Below, in pieces: positions 1 through 8,559 of a stretch of 64,000 nt of DNA. Numbering within the stretch: position 1 is the stretch's first letter; each line of letters starts with the position of its first letter. This DNA is from Bacteroides thetaiotaomicron VPI-5482 (GTDB lineage Bacteria; Bacteroidota; Bacteroidia; Bacteroidales; Bacteroidaceae). The DNA lies in assembly GCF_000011065.1 (NCBI RefSeq), contig NC_004663.1, forward strand, positions 5,766,001 through 5,830,000. Direction: 5' to 3'. A program made the position numbers and the translations under genes. Under the pieces are notes generated by a model. The model made no database searches. It was not told the DNA's origin and saw nothing but the letters and a program-made list of their open reading frames with translations.

Positions 1-956
1 CAGCCAAACAGATTGCATCCTGGCTTTATGATAAGAAGGTGACTTCGATTGATGAAATGACTAACTTGTCGTTGAAATACCGGGAGTTACTGAAGCAGAA
101 CTATGAGGTAGGAGCTGAAGCTCCGGTGGAGGAAATGCGCTCTGTAGACGGTACGGTGAAATACCTGTACCCTGTGGGCGAGAATCATTTTGTGGAGTCG
201 GTGTATATTCCGGATGATGAACGGGCGACTTTATGCATTTCTTCGCAGGTAGGCTGCAAAATGAACTGCAAGTTCTGTATGACCGGGAAACAAGGCTACT
301 CTGCCAACCTGACCGCCCATCAGATTATCAATCAGATTCACTCCTTGCCCGAACGGGACAAACTGACGAATGTCGTCATGATGGGAATGGGCGAACCGCT
401 CGATAATCTGGAAGAGGTGTTGAAGGCATTGGACATACTGACTGGGTCCTATGGTTATGCATGGAGTCCGAAGCGGATTACCGTTTCAACTGTCGGATTG
501 CGGAAAGGATTGCGGCGCTTTATCGAAGAAAGCGACTGTCACCTTGCCATCAGCCTGCATTCTCCGGTGACCGCCCAGCGTGCGGAACTGATGCCGGCGG
601 AGAAAGCCTTTTCTATCACGGAAATGGTGGAACTGTTAAAAAACTATGATTTTAGCAAACAGCGTCGACTTTCGTTTGAGTATATTGTTTTTAAGGGGCT
701 TAATGATTCGCAAGTTTATGCCAAGGAGTTACTCAAACTGCTTCGCGGACTGGATTGCCGGATGAACCTGATCCGTTTCCATTCTATTCCGGGAGTAGCC
801 CTTGAAGGAGCCGATATGGATACAATGACCCGTTTCCGTGACTATCTGACCACGCACGGGCTTTTCACTACCATTCGTGCTTCGCGGGGAGAGGATATTT
901 TTGCGGCATGCGGTATGCTGTCGACTGCGAAACAGGAGGAAAATAATAAAAGTTAA
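1..956 (+). CDS. rlmN: 23S rRNA/tRNA adenine-C2 methyltransferase RlmN (5' end outside window)
   Basis: Radical-SAM methyltransferase that methylates C2 of A2503 in 23S rRNA and A37 in some tRNAs. The frame is open to the left edge from base 3 and already reads RlmN-like residues (AKQIASWLYDKK) before the GTG at 39, so the true start lies upstream and the gene is 5'-truncated by the window. The CxxxCxxC iron-sulfur motif reads CKMNCKFC, about 73-80 residues after that GTG, and the conserved C-terminal cysteine is in AACGML. About 318 residues are visible against a usual length near 345. The DUF4837 gene follows after 17 bp in the same direction. Identification is secure. Confidence 0.96.
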   Translation, partial: AKQIASWLYDKKVTSIDEMTNLSLKYRELLKQNYEVGAEAPVEEMRSVDGTVKYLYPVGENHFVESVYIPDDERATLCISSQVGCKMNCKFCMTGKQGYSANLTAHQIINQIHSLPERDKLTNVVMMGMGEPLDNLEEVLKALDILTGSYGYAWSPKRITVSTVGLRKGLRRFIEESDCHLAISLHSPVTAQRAELMPAEKAFSITEMVELLKNYDFSKQRRLSFEYIVFKGLNDSQVYAKELLKLLRGLDCRMNLIRFHSIPGVALEGADMDTMTRFRDYLTTHGLFTTIRASRGEDIFAACGMLSTAKQEENNKS

Positions 957-973
957 TATAAAAATCGAACATC

Positions 974-2011
974 ATGAAAAAGTACTTTTTTTATTTAAGC
1001 ATGGCTCTGGTAGCCTTCGTAGTTGCTTCTTGTGGATTAAAGGGGAATCATACCTCTAGCGGTCGTCCGTATGAACTGTTGGTTGTAGTAGATGCGGGAG
1101 TGTGGGACCGTGCCGCCGGAAGGGCCTTGCATGATGTGCTTGATTCTGACATGCCGGGACTGCCCCAGTCGGAACCTTCTTTCCGGATTATGTATACTTC
1201 ACCGAAGGACTATGATTCTACGCTGAAGTTGATCCGTAATATTGTGATAGTAGATATAAAAGATATTTATACCAAAGGTACTTTCAAGTATGCGAAAGAC
1301 GTTTATGCTTCTCCACAGATGATACTGACCATTCAGGCTCCGAACGAAGAAGTGTTTGAGAAGTTTGTCGAAGAAAACAAGCAGACGATTATCGACTTCT
1401 TCACTCGCGCTGAAATGAACCGTCAGATTACTTTGCTGGAGGAAAAGCACAACAACTTTATCTCAAATAAGGTAGATAGTCTGTTTGGCTGCGATATCTG
1501 GATACCTTCCGAACTGAATAACTCCAAGACAGGAGAGGACTTCTTCTGGGCATCTACCAATACAGGCAGCGCGGATCGCAATTTCGTGATGTATTCTTAT
1601 CCTTATACTGACAAGGATACATTCACCAAAGAATACTTTGTTCATAAGCGCGATTCTGTGATGAAAGCCAATATCCCCGGATATAAAGAAGGCGTATATA
1701 TGTCGACAGACTCGTTACTGACCGATGTTCGTCCGATCAACGTGCACAATGACTACACGATGGAAGCTCGTGGATTGTGGCGCATGAAGGGTGACTTCAT
1801 GGGTGGCCCGTTCGTTTCCCATACTCGTCTGGATCAGAAGAACCAACGTATTATTACAGCAGAAATATTTGTATATTCACCCGATAAAATGAAACGCAAT
1901 CTGGTTCGCCAGATGGAAGCATCTCTTTATACGCTGAAACTTCCGCAAGAAGGTCAGCAGAGTCAGATTCCACTGGGGGTAACCAGAGAAGCGGAACCAA
2001 CTAATAAATAA
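974..2011 (+). CDS. DUF4837 family lipoprotein
   Basis: A 345-residue exported protein of unknown function. The N terminus is a lipoprotein signal peptide with its cysteine near residue 20 (VVASCG), so an envelope anchor is expected. The rest is mixed alpha/beta with no enzymatic motif that I recognise; I match it from memory to DUF4837, a family found in Bacteroidales. It begins 17 bp after rlmN and ends 4 bp before pdxA, so the three genes are probably co-transcribed. The family match is by overall sequence feel and was not searched. Confidence 0.8.
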   Translation: MKKYFFYLSMALVAFVVASCGLKGNHTSSGRPYELLVVVDAGVWDRAAGRALHDVLDSDMPGLPQSEPSFRIMYTSPKDYDSTLKLIRNIVIVDIKDIYTKGTFKYAKDVYASPQMILTIQAPNEEVFEKFVEENKQTIIDFFTRAEMNRQITLLEEKHNNFISNKVDSLFGCDIWIPSELNNSKTGEDFFWASTNTGSADRNFVMYSYPYTDKDTFTKEYFVHKRDSVMKANIPGYKEGVYMSTDSLLTDVRPINVHNDYTMEARGLWRMKGDFMGGPFVSHTRLDQKNQRIITAEIFVYSPDKMKRNLVRQMEASLYTLKLPQEGQQSQIPLGVTREAEPTNK

Positions 2012-2015
2012 AAAC

Positions 2016-3110
2016 ATGGAAGAAAACAAAATAAGAATCGGCATTACCCAAGGAGATATCAACGGGGTAGGTTATGAAGTGATCTTGAAGACATTCTCAG
2101 ACCCTACCATGCTTGAGCTATGTACTCCGATTATCTACGGTTCACCTAAAGTAGCGGCTTACCATCGTAAAGCACTGGATGTACAGGCTAATTTCAGCAT
2201 TGTCAACACAGCTTCCGAAGCCGGATACAACCGTCTGAGTGTAGTGAACTGTACAGATGACGAAGTGAAAGTGGAATTCTCCAAACCCGATCCCGAAGCA
2301 GGTAAGGCTGCATTGGGTGCTTTGGAGCGTGCCATAGAAGAGTATCGTGAGGGGCTGATCGACGTCATTGTGACAGCTCCGATCAACAAACATACCATTC
2401 AGTCGGAAGAGTTCTCTTTCCCCGGGCATACGGAGTATATTGAAGAACGTCTGGGCAATGGAAACAAGTCACTGATGATCCTGATGAAAAACGATTTTCG
2501 TGTGGCTTTAGTAACGACGCATATTCCGGTAAGGGAGATTGCTACAACAATCACCAAGGAACTGATTCAGGAAAAGCTGATGATTTTCCATCGTTGTCTG
2601 AAACAGGATTTCGGTATCGGTGCGCCCCGTATTGCAGTGCTTTCACTGAATCCTCATGCAGGAGACGGCGGACTGCTGGGTATGGAAGAACAGGAAATCA
2701 TTATCCCTGCCATGAAAGAAATGGAAGAGAAAGGGATCATCTGTTACGGTCCTTATGCTGCGGACGGTTTTATGGGTTCGGGCAATTATACTCACTTTGA
2801 CGGAATCCTTGCTATGTATCATGATCAGGGACTGGCTCCGTTCAAAGCCCTGGCTATGGAAGACGGTGTGAACTATACCGCCGGACTGCCGGTTGTACGT
2901 ACCTCTCCGGCTCATGGAACAGCCTATGACATCGCCGGTAAAGGACTGGCCAGCGAAGACTCTTTCCGTCAGGCTATTTATGTAGCGATTGATGTATTCC
3001 GCAACCGCCAGCGCGAGAAAGCGGCACGGGTAAACCCGTTGCGGAAGCAGTATTACGAGAAACGGGACGATAGTGATAAACTAAAACTGGATACAGTAGA
3101 CGAAGATTAA
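2016..3110 (+). CDS. pdxA: 4-hydroxythreonine-4-phosphate dehydrogenase
   Basis: Cytosolic NAD-dependent enzyme of pyridoxal 5'-phosphate synthesis that oxidises and decarboxylates 4-phosphohydroxy-L-threonine. The 364-residue protein starts with the typical GITQGDINGVGYEV segment and holds the three metal-binding histidine regions of the family: FPGHTEYIEE, LNPHAGDGG, and YHDQGLAPFK. Its length is slightly above the usual 330 because of a charged C-terminal tail. The ATG lies 4 bp after the DUF4837 stop. The stop codon is the first base triplet of a long AT-rich inverted repeat, which may end or attenuate the transcript. Confidence 0.96.
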   Translation: MEENKIRIGITQGDINGVGYEVILKTFSDPTMLELCTPIIYGSPKVAAYHRKALDVQANFSIVNTASEAGYNRLSVVNCTDDEVKVEFSKPDPEAGKAALGALERAIEEYREGLIDVIVTAPINKHTIQSEEFSFPGHTEYIEERLGNGNKSLMILMKNDFRVALVTTHIPVREIATTITKELIQEKLMIFHRCLKQDFGIGAPRIAVLSLNPHAGDGGLLGMEEQEIIIPAMKEMEEKGIICYGPYAADGFMGSGNYTHFDGILAMYHDQGLAPFKALAMEDGVNYTAGLPVVRTSPAHGTAYDIAGKGLASEDSFRQAIYVAIDVFRNRQREKAARVNPLRKQYYEKRDDSDKLKLDTVDED

Positions 3111-3228
3111 GTAATAGGTATTAAGTAATAAGTATTAAGTATTAGCCATGCGGATGGAAGCGAGATGATAATGATGGTAATACTTAATACTTATTACTTA
3201 ATACTTATTACCTATTACTTAATATTAA
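3108..3228. repeat. Heptamer-built inverted repeat between pdxA and the sigma-54 activator
   Basis: The left arm (3108-3144) is made of 7-bp units related to TAAGTAA and TAAGTAT. The right arm (about 3179-3228) is their complement, with units TAATACT, TATTACT and TATTACC. The first 26 bases of the arms pair perfectly; the right arm then carries one extra heptamer. The loop (about 3145-3178) is GC-richer. RNA from either strand would fold into a long AU hairpin. It overlaps the pdxA stop codon and ends 6 bp before the next ATG. It could be a terminator, attenuator or transcript-stabilising structure. Confidence 0.85.
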
Positions 3229-3233
3229 GATAG

Positions 3234-4475
3234 ATGACCAAAGCGGAGATACAACAAGTGAAACAGCGTTTCGGTATTATTGGCAATACCGAGGCTTTAT
3301 CACGTGCCATAGATGTTGCCATTCAGGTAGCGCCTACCGATTTGTCTGTGCTGATTACCGGAGAAAGTGGTGTCGGAAAAGAAAGTTTTCCACAGATCAT
3401 TCATCAATATAGCCGGAGAAAGCACGGACAGTATATTGCTGTCAACTGCGGTGCCATACCGGAAGGTACGATCGATTCCGAACTGTTCGGACACGAGAAA
3501 GGAGCATTTACCGGTGCTATTGGTGAGCGGAAAGGATATTTTGGAGAAGCTGACGGTGGAACCATCTTCCTTGATGAAGTGGGAGAGTTGCCGTTGCCTA
3601 CACAGGCGCGTCTGCTTCGTGTACTTGAAAGCGGTGAATTTATCAAGGTAGGTTCATCCAAAGTTCAAAAGACGGATGTGCGTATTGTGGCAGCTACCAA
3701 CGTGAACCTGACACAAGCCATTGCCGAAGGACGTTTTCGGGAAGATTTGTATTATCGGTTGAACACGGTGCCTATTCAGATACCACCTTTGCGTGAGCGC
3801 GGAGATGATGTGCTGTTGTTGTTCCGTAAGTTTGCCGCAGACTTTGCCGAAAAGTACCGGATGCCGGCTATCCAGCTGACGGAAGATGCCAAGAAGATAT
3901 TGCTTGCTTATCCGTGGCCGGGAAACGTCCGGCAGTTGAAGAATATCACAGAGCAGATTTCGATTATAGAAACAAACCGTGAGATAACGGCTGCGATTCT
4001 GCAGACCTATCTTCCGGCACAGAATACCCAACGCCTTCCGGCACTGTTCGGCACACGCGAGAGCAAGAGCTTTGAGAGCGAACGCGAAATACTATATTCT
4101 GTCTTGTTCGATATGCGCCAGGAAGTGGCGGAACTGAAGAAGATGGTGCACAATATGATGGCCGAACGTGCGGGACAAGTCGGACAGATGGGACAGGTAG
4201 TGGCTACTCCGGTAGTGACGACGACGCACCAACCATCTGTGCCGGCCATTATCCATGCTGTGCAGCAACCGTCTGTTTGTCCCAAAGAAGACGATGACGA
4301 TATTCAGGACACGGAAGAATATGTGGAAGAAACCCTTTCGCTCGATGAAGTGGAAAAAGAAATGATACGTAAAGCGCTTGAGAGGCATCATGGTAAGCGG
4401 AAAAGTGCGGCAAAGGATCTGAATATCTCCGAGCGTACCCTTTACAGAAAAATAAAAGAATATGAATTGGATTAA
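3234..4475 (+). CDS. Sigma-54-dependent transcriptional activator (AAA+ and Fis-type HTH, no receiver domain)
   Basis: A 413-residue bacterial enhancer-binding protein. The AAA+ domain begins almost at the N terminus: Walker A GESGVGKE at residues 43-50, the sigma-54-contacting GAFTGA loop at 90-95, Walker B GGTIFLDE near 108-115. A low-complexity linker rich in Q, V, P and acidic residues (about 310-365) leads to a C-terminal Fis-type helix-turn-helix (KRKSAAKDLNISERTLYRKI). No receiver, GAF or PAS domain is present, so the control input is not visible. Its last 14 bases overlap lptE, tying it to an outer-membrane biogenesis gene. Target promoters are unknown. Confidence 0.93.
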   Translation: MTKAEIQQVKQRFGIIGNTEALSRAIDVAIQVAPTDLSVLITGESGVGKESFPQIIHQYSRRKHGQYIAVNCGAIPEGTIDSELFGHEKGAFTGAIGERKGYFGEADGGTIFLDEVGELPLPTQARLLRVLESGEFIKVGSSKVQKTDVRIVAATNVNLTQAIAEGRFREDLYYRLNTVPIQIPPLRERGDDVLLLFRKFAADFAEKYRMPAIQLTEDAKKILLAYPWPGNVRQLKNITEQISIIETNREITAAILQTYLPAQNTQRLPALFGTRESKSFESEREILYSVLFDMRQEVAELKKMVHNMMAERAGQVGQMGQVVATPVVTTTHQPSVPAIIHAVQQPSVCPKEDDDDIQDTEEYVEETLSLDEVEKEMIRKALERHHGKRKSAAKDLNISERTLYRKIKEYELD

Positions 4476-4989
4476 GAAAATAGCACGACCGCTGATACTG
4501 ATTGTTTTACCGGCAGTCATCATCGCCTGTAGTGTGTCCTATAAGTTTAATGGCTCCTCTATCAATTACGATAAGGTGAAGACCATTTCGATTGCTGATT
4601 TCCCGATTAAGTCGGAGTATGTGTATGCTCCGCTGGCTACCAAGTTCAATGAAGACCTGAAAGATATCTTCATCAGACAGACCCGTCTGCAACTGCTGAA
4701 ACCGAACCAGAATGCGGATCTGCAGATTGACGGTGAAATTACGGGCTACAACCAGTATAACCAGGCAGTGTCTGCCGATGGTTACTCTTCGGAAACGAAG
4801 CTGACCATCACGGTCAATGTACGCTTTGTCAACAACACAAATCACGCCGAAGACTTCGAACAACAATTCTCAGCTTTCCGTACCTATGATTCCAGCCAGC
4901 TGCTGACGGCCGTACAGGATGGATTAATAGCGGAAATGAGTAAAGAGATAACCGACCAAATATTTAATGCAACTGTAGCAAACTGGTAA
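4462..4989 (+). CDS. lptE: LPS-assembly lipoprotein LptE family
   Basis: A 175-residue outer-membrane lipoprotein expected to plug the LptD barrel during lipopolysaccharide export. The N terminus (MNWIKKIARPLILIVLPAVI, then IACS) is a lipoprotein signal with its cysteine at residue 23. The body has the features I associate with Bacteroidetes LptE: SYKFNGSSINYDKVKTIS, an IDGEITGY strand, and a C-terminal EMSKEITDQIFNATVANW helix. The start overlaps the sigma-54 activator by 14 bp and the stop is 4 bp before the next gene, indicating translational coupling. Confidence 0.88.
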   Translation: MNWIKKIARPLILIVLPAVIIACSVSYKFNGSSINYDKVKTISIADFPIKSEYVYAPLATKFNEDLKDIFIRQTRLQLLKPNQNADLQIDGEITGYNQYNQAVSADGYSSETKLTITVNVRFVNNTNHAEDFEQQFSAFRTYDSSQLLTAVQDGLIAEMSKEITDQIFNATVANW

Positions 4990-4993
4990 TTTA

Positions 4994-5788
4994 ATGACTT
5001 CTGTTAACTTGCAACAATGGATTCAGCATCCCGAGACGCTGAATAGGGATACTTTGTACGAACTGCGCAACCAGCTCGCGAGGTATCCGTATTTTCAGTC
5101 GCTCCGGTTGTTGTATCTCAAGAACCTGTATATTCTCCACGACATTAATTTCGGTGCGGAACTGCGGAAAGCCGTTCTGTATATTGCCGACCGACGGAAA
5201 CTGTTTCATCTGATCGAAGGCGAACGCTTCGCTGTCGAATCCCAGAAGAAAGGGTTGCCTCTCTCTGAAGTATTGAAAGATGAGCCTACCGTCGACCGGA
5301 CACTGGCTCTGATCGATGCTTTCCTTTCGACGGCTCCCGAAGAAGTAACCAGTCAGACAAGCTTTGATTACTCCATGGACTATACGGCATACCTTCTCGA
5401 AGAGACACCTGTCGCCGACGAGCCGGCAGAGGCAATGCCCAAGCTGAAAGGACACGAGCTGATTGACAACTTTATCGAAAAAAGCGAGACTGATCCAGTC
5501 GTATACCTGAAACCTTTGAGGGAAGAAGAGAAAGCAAAGGCAGCTTCTTCCGCTGAAACAAACGAAACGGGCAGAACAGACGAAACAACTGAAACCAACA
5601 CCATAGAAGAGGAAGATGACAGCTGTTTCACAGAAACTTTGGCCAAAATCTACGTAAAACAGCAACGATATTCGAAAGCTCTTGAAATAATTAAAAAATT
5701 AAGCTTGAAATATCCAAAAAAAAATGCTTACTTTGCAGACCAAATCAGATTTTTGGAGAAATTGATTATTAACGCTAATTCAAAATAA
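4994..5788 (+). CDS. Conserved hypothetical protein, possible TPR-like C terminus
   Basis: A 264-residue cytosolic protein without signal peptide or membrane segment. The N-terminal half is helical and basic (LQQWIQHPETLNRDTLYELR). The middle (about 185-215) is a low-complexity stretch rich in E, T, A and N. The C-terminal 45 residues (IYVKQQRYSKALEIIKKLSLKYP) resemble one tetratricopeptide repeat. It sits tightly between lptE and secG (4 and 6 bp gaps), an order I recall from other Bacteroides. The context suggests envelope biogenesis or secretion, but no function can be assigned. Confidence 0.75.
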   Translation: MTSVNLQQWIQHPETLNRDTLYELRNQLARYPYFQSLRLLYLKNLYILHDINFGAELRKAVLYIADRRKLFHLIEGERFAVESQKKGLPLSEVLKDEPTVDRTLALIDAFLSTAPEEVTSQTSFDYSMDYTAYLLEETPVADEPAEAMPKLKGHELIDNFIEKSETDPVVYLKPLREEEKAKAASSAETNETGRTDETTETNTIEEEDDSCFTETLAKIYVKQQRYSKALEIIKKLSLKYPKKNAYFADQIRFLEKLIINANSK

Positions 5789-5794
5789 CTAAAA

Positions 5795-6190
5795 ATGTAC
5801 TTATTATTCATTATCTTAATGGTGATTGCAGCCTTGCTGATGTGCTTCATCGTGCTGATTCAGAATTCAAAAGGAGGCGGACTTGCTTCTGGTTTTTCTT
5901 CATCAAACGCTATCATGGGCGTGCGCAAGACTACAGATTTTCTGGAAAAAGCAACTTGGGGTCTGGCTATCTTCATGGTTGTGATGAGCGTTGCTACTGC
6001 TTACGTTGTTCCTTCTTCTTCTGCAGCTAAAGATGTATTGTTGGAACAAGCACAGAAAGAACAACAAACCAACCCGTATAATATGCCTACCGGTACTGCT
6101 GCTCCTCAGACAGATGCTACTGCTCCTGCAGAGTCTGCACCAGCAACGGAAGCTCCGGCTACTGAAACTCCTGCTCCTGTAGCAGAATAA
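5795..6190 (+). CDS. secG: Preprotein translocase subunit SecG
   Basis: Small inner-membrane subunit of the SecYEG channel. The 131-residue protein has two hydrophobic segments (about residues 1-22 and 55-75) separated by the conserved cytoplasmic loop with GGGLASGFSSSNAIMGVRKTTDFLEKAT in the middle region. The C terminus is a periplasmic or cytosolic low-complexity tail rich in A, P, T and E, longer than in enterobacterial SecG. It is the last gene of the run and is followed by a hairpin typical of a terminator. Confidence 0.94.
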   Translation: MYLLFIILMVIAALLMCFIVLIQNSKGGGLASGFSSSNAIMGVRKTTDFLEKATWGLAIFMVVMSVATAYVVPSSSAAKDVLLEQAQKEQQTNPYNMPTGTAAPQTDATAPAESAPATEAPATETPAPVAE

Positions 6191-6226
6191 TTCAGTGACA
6201 GGATATTCGGTTTAAACTTATTGAGT

Positions 6227-6252
6227 GAACGGGCTTTTTGACCCGTTCTCTT
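6227..6252 (+). terminator. Terminator hairpin after secG
   Basis: The 7-bp stem GAACGGG / CCCGTTC (6227-6233 with 6242-6248) has an 8-nt loop CTTTTTGA and is followed by a short T-rich stretch. It lies 37 bp after the secG stop, where the upstream operon should end. Confidence 0.6.
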
Positions 6253-6260
6253 CATTATAG

Positions 6261-6320
6261 GCGCGAATTACGCGAATTACAAGAGATTCTAATAGAATCG
6301 TGTAATACGTGTAGTTCGCG
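6261..6320. repeat. Short inverted repeat built of 9-bp units
   Basis: The left side holds GCGAATTAC twice in tandem (6263-6280). The right side (6299-6320) is an imperfect reverse complement (TGTAATACG, TGTAGTTCGCG). Between them lies GATTCTAATAGAATC, itself a small hairpin. It forms an imperfect cruciform between the secG terminator and the MFS promoter. No coding potential is seen here. Confidence 0.55.
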
Positions 6321-6408
6321 TCTGTCTTTATTATTGGGCCCGGTCTGCTCTTCTTCATACAGGAATATCCGGTCAGATGTCCTTTTTCTTATAAAATGTT
6401 CTCCTTTT

Positions 6409-6440
6409 TTAGTAAAACAAATGATAATTAGTTAACTTTG
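6409..6440 (+). promoter_or_regulatory. Bacteroides-type promoter for the MFS gene
   Basis: The -7 box TAACTTTG (6433-6440) fits TAnnTTTG. A weak -33 box TTAG lies 20 bp upstream (6409-6412). The predicted start of transcription is about 6447, 34 bp before the ATG. Confidence 0.55.
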
Positions 6441-6480
6441 TTGCCCGTTACGAGATTATTAACTCCTTTTAAATATTACA

Positions 6481-7869
6481 ATGACAGAACAATTGAAACA
6501 AAAGCTGAATGACTCCGCAGTGCTGCGTTGGAGTGTTCTAGCATTAGTCGCTTTTACCATGTTGTGCGGCTACTTCCTCACAGACGTTATGTCTCCTCTG
6601 AAACCCATGCTTGAAAAAGAACTTCTCTGGGACAGTTTAGATTACGGTTTTTTCACCAGTGCTTATGGCTGGTTTAATGTATTCCTGCTGATGCTCATCT
6701 TTGGTGGTATCATTCTGGATAAGATGGGAGTACGCTTCACCGGAATGGGTGCCTGTTTATTGATGGTGTTCGGTTGTGGATTGAAATATTATGCTATTAC
6801 TACTACTTTCCCGGAAGGTGCGATGCTTTTCGGATTCAAGATGCAAGTCACATTGGCTGCATTGGGTTATGCTATTTTCGGTGTAGGAGTCGAAATTGCG
6901 GGTATCACCGTTTCGAAGATTATCGTGAAGTGGTTTAAAGGCAAAGAGATGGCTCTCGCTATGGGACTGGAAATGGCGACCGCGCGTATTGGAACAACTT
7001 TGGCCATGGTGCTTACCGTTCCTTTGGCAGACTTCTTCGGGTCTACGGATGAGAGCGGCGTATTCCATACCAATATTCCCGCTCCGATTCTGTTCTGTCT
7101 CGTCATGTTGTGCGTAGGTACCATCGCATTCTTCATCTATACTTTCTACGATAAGAAACTGGATGCTTCACTGGATGCGGAAGGGCTGGAACCGGAAGAA
7201 CCTTTCCGCATGAAAGACATTGTCTATATCATTACCAACAAAGGATTCTGGCTGATCGCATTACTGTGCGTATTGTTCTATTCGGCTGTATTCCCCTTCA
7301 TCAAGTATGCGGCCGATTTGATGGTACAGAAGTACAATGTTGATCCGAAACTTGCGGGAACGATTCCCGGATTGCTGCCGATTGGCGCGATCATCCTGAC
7401 ACCATTGTTCGGTTCATTATATGACCGTATCGGTAAGGGAGCCACGCTGATGGTGATCGGGTCGGTGATGCTGATTTTCGTACACACGATGTTCGCTCTT
7501 CCTATTCTGAATATATGGTGGTTTGCAACGGTGATCATGATTATTCTGGGATTTGCTTTCTCATTGGTTCCTTCGGCAATGTGGCCTTCGGTTCCGAAGA
7601 TTATTCCGGAGAAACAGTTGGGAACGGCTTATGCGTTGATCTTTTGGGTACAGAACTGGGGATTGATGGGCGTGCCTTTGCTGATCGGATGGGTGTTGAA
7701 CTCTTATTGCAAAGGTCCGGTTGTAGATGGTGCACAGACTTATGATTATACCTTGCCGATGGCTATTTTTGCTATGTTCGGTGTACTTGCCCTGATTGTT
7801 GCCTTGATGCTGAAAGTGGAAAACAAGAAGAAAGGCTACGGACTGGAAGAAGCAAATATTCAGAAATAA
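6481..7869 (+). CDS. Major facilitator superfamily transporter, substrate unknown
   Basis: A 462-residue inner-membrane carrier with about 12 predicted transmembrane segments. The first inter-helix loop carries the MFS signature in the form FGGIILDKMGVRFTG, and a second half copy reads PLFGSLYDRIGKGATL. A cytoplasmic loop after helix 6 (about residues 220-245) is acidic. No sugar-porter or peptide-symporter signature is present, so the substrate cannot be named. It has its own promoter and is followed after 44 bp by a PqqD-like gene. Confidence 0.88.
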   Translation: MTEQLKQKLNDSAVLRWSVLALVAFTMLCGYFLTDVMSPLKPMLEKELLWDSLDYGFFTSAYGWFNVFLLMLIFGGIILDKMGVRFTGMGACLLMVFGCGLKYYAITTTFPEGAMLFGFKMQVTLAALGYAIFGVGVEIAGITVSKIIVKWFKGKEMALAMGLEMATARIGTTLAMVLTVPLADFFGSTDESGVFHTNIPAPILFCLVMLCVGTIAFFIYTFYDKKLDASLDAEGLEPEEPFRMKDIVYIITNKGFWLIALLCVLFYSAVFPFIKYAADLMVQKYNVDPKLAGTIPGLLPIGAIILTPLFGSLYDRIGKGATLMVIGSVMLIFVHTMFALPILNIWWFATVIMIILGFAFSLVPSAMWPSVPKIIPEKQLGTAYALIFWVQNWGLMGVPLLIGWVLNSYCKGPVVDGAQTYDYTLPMAIFAMFGVLALIVALMLKVENKKKGYGLEEANIQK

Positions 7870-7913
7870 TCACAGTATATATTCTATCTGAAAAGATATA
7901 AAAGAGAAAAGAT

Positions 7914-8261
7914 ATGGCTACGAAAGAGAAAATAAACCTCCTGGAGGTGATACCTTGTCGTAACGAACATATTAAAGCTGAACAGGAAGGGGAGACTATT
8001 GTGCTCTCCTTCCCTCGTTTTAAACGTTCGTGGATGAGTCGTTATTTATTGCCGAAAGGAATGTCCAAAGATATTCATGTGCGTCTGGAAGAACACGGTA
8101 CGGCCGTATGGAACCTGATAGACGGGCAGCGGACGGTTCGTGAGATTATAGAAAAACTCGCAGACCACTTTCAATATGAAGCAGGCTACGAGTCTCGTGT
8201 ATCTACCTATCTTTCCCAATTACAGAAAGACGGATTTATTAAATGGATAATTATCCATTAA
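7914..8261 (+). CDS. PqqD family protein
   Basis: A 115-residue soluble protein. The segment from about residue 55 (VRLEEHGTAVWNLIDGQRTVREIIEKLADHF) fits the PqqD fold, a small winged-helix-like domain that in other systems presents peptides to radical-SAM enzymes. No such enzyme or precursor peptide lies nearby, so the role here is unknown. The last 11 bases overlap, tail to tail, the reverse gene at 8251. Confidence 0.75.
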   Translation: MATKEKINLLEVIPCRNEHIKAEQEGETIVLSFPRFKRSWMSRYLLPKGMSKDIHVRLEEHGTAVWNLIDGQRTVREIIEKLADHFQYEAGYESRVSTYLSQLQKDGFIKWIIIH

Positions 8262-8538
8262 AAAAGATTGCCCACAGGAGGACAGCACATCCTATCAGTA
8301 CGCCCATAATGATAAGCGTTCCCCATACGAAATAGCTGTTATCTTTTTCTTTTTTCTTTTCCGAATCCTTGATGATGCGTTCCATCTCTTCCGGAGTCGT
8401 ATCCGGCAGAAGATAAGGGTCGTTGTTTCTTCTAAGTCGCCCTAACTTGTCATTTCTCCGTTCACGGCGTAAGCGGGAGGCTTCTTTGCCGTCTTTCAGC
8501 CGACGTATCATGTCGAGCATATGTCCTTCGCCACCCAT
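8251..8538 (-). CDS. Small membrane protein of unknown function
   Basis: A 95-residue protein with a very basic N-terminal half (RLRRERRNDKLGRLRRN), an acidic and charged middle (EEMERIIKDSEKKKEKD), and one C-terminal transmembrane helix (about residues 70-92). It looks like a tail-anchored inner-membrane protein. It starts 21 bp downstream of the DUF4831 stop on the same strand, so both are probably one transcript. It overlaps the PqqD-like gene by 11 bp in convergent orientation. Confidence 0.7.
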   Translation of the reverse strand: MGGEGHMLDMIRRLKDGKEASRLRRERRNDKLGRLRRNNDPYLLPDTTPEEMERIIKDSEKKKEKDNSYFVWGTLIIMGVLIGCAVLLWAIFFNG

Positions 8539-8559
8539 CGTTTTGTTTTTTTAGAGGTT

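Noticed and set aside
39..956. GTG at base 39 as the start of rlmN
   Set aside because: The frame is open upstream and already encodes family-typical residues; the real start is outside the window.
4991..5665. 224-residue frame antisense to the gene between lptE and secG
   Set aside because: Reverse shadow, cysteine- and phenylalanine-rich; the forward gene fits an operon with 4-6 bp gaps.
6238..6435. 65-residue frame after secG
   Set aside because: It crosses the terminator and inverted repeat, has no initiation signal and shows no protein-like composition.
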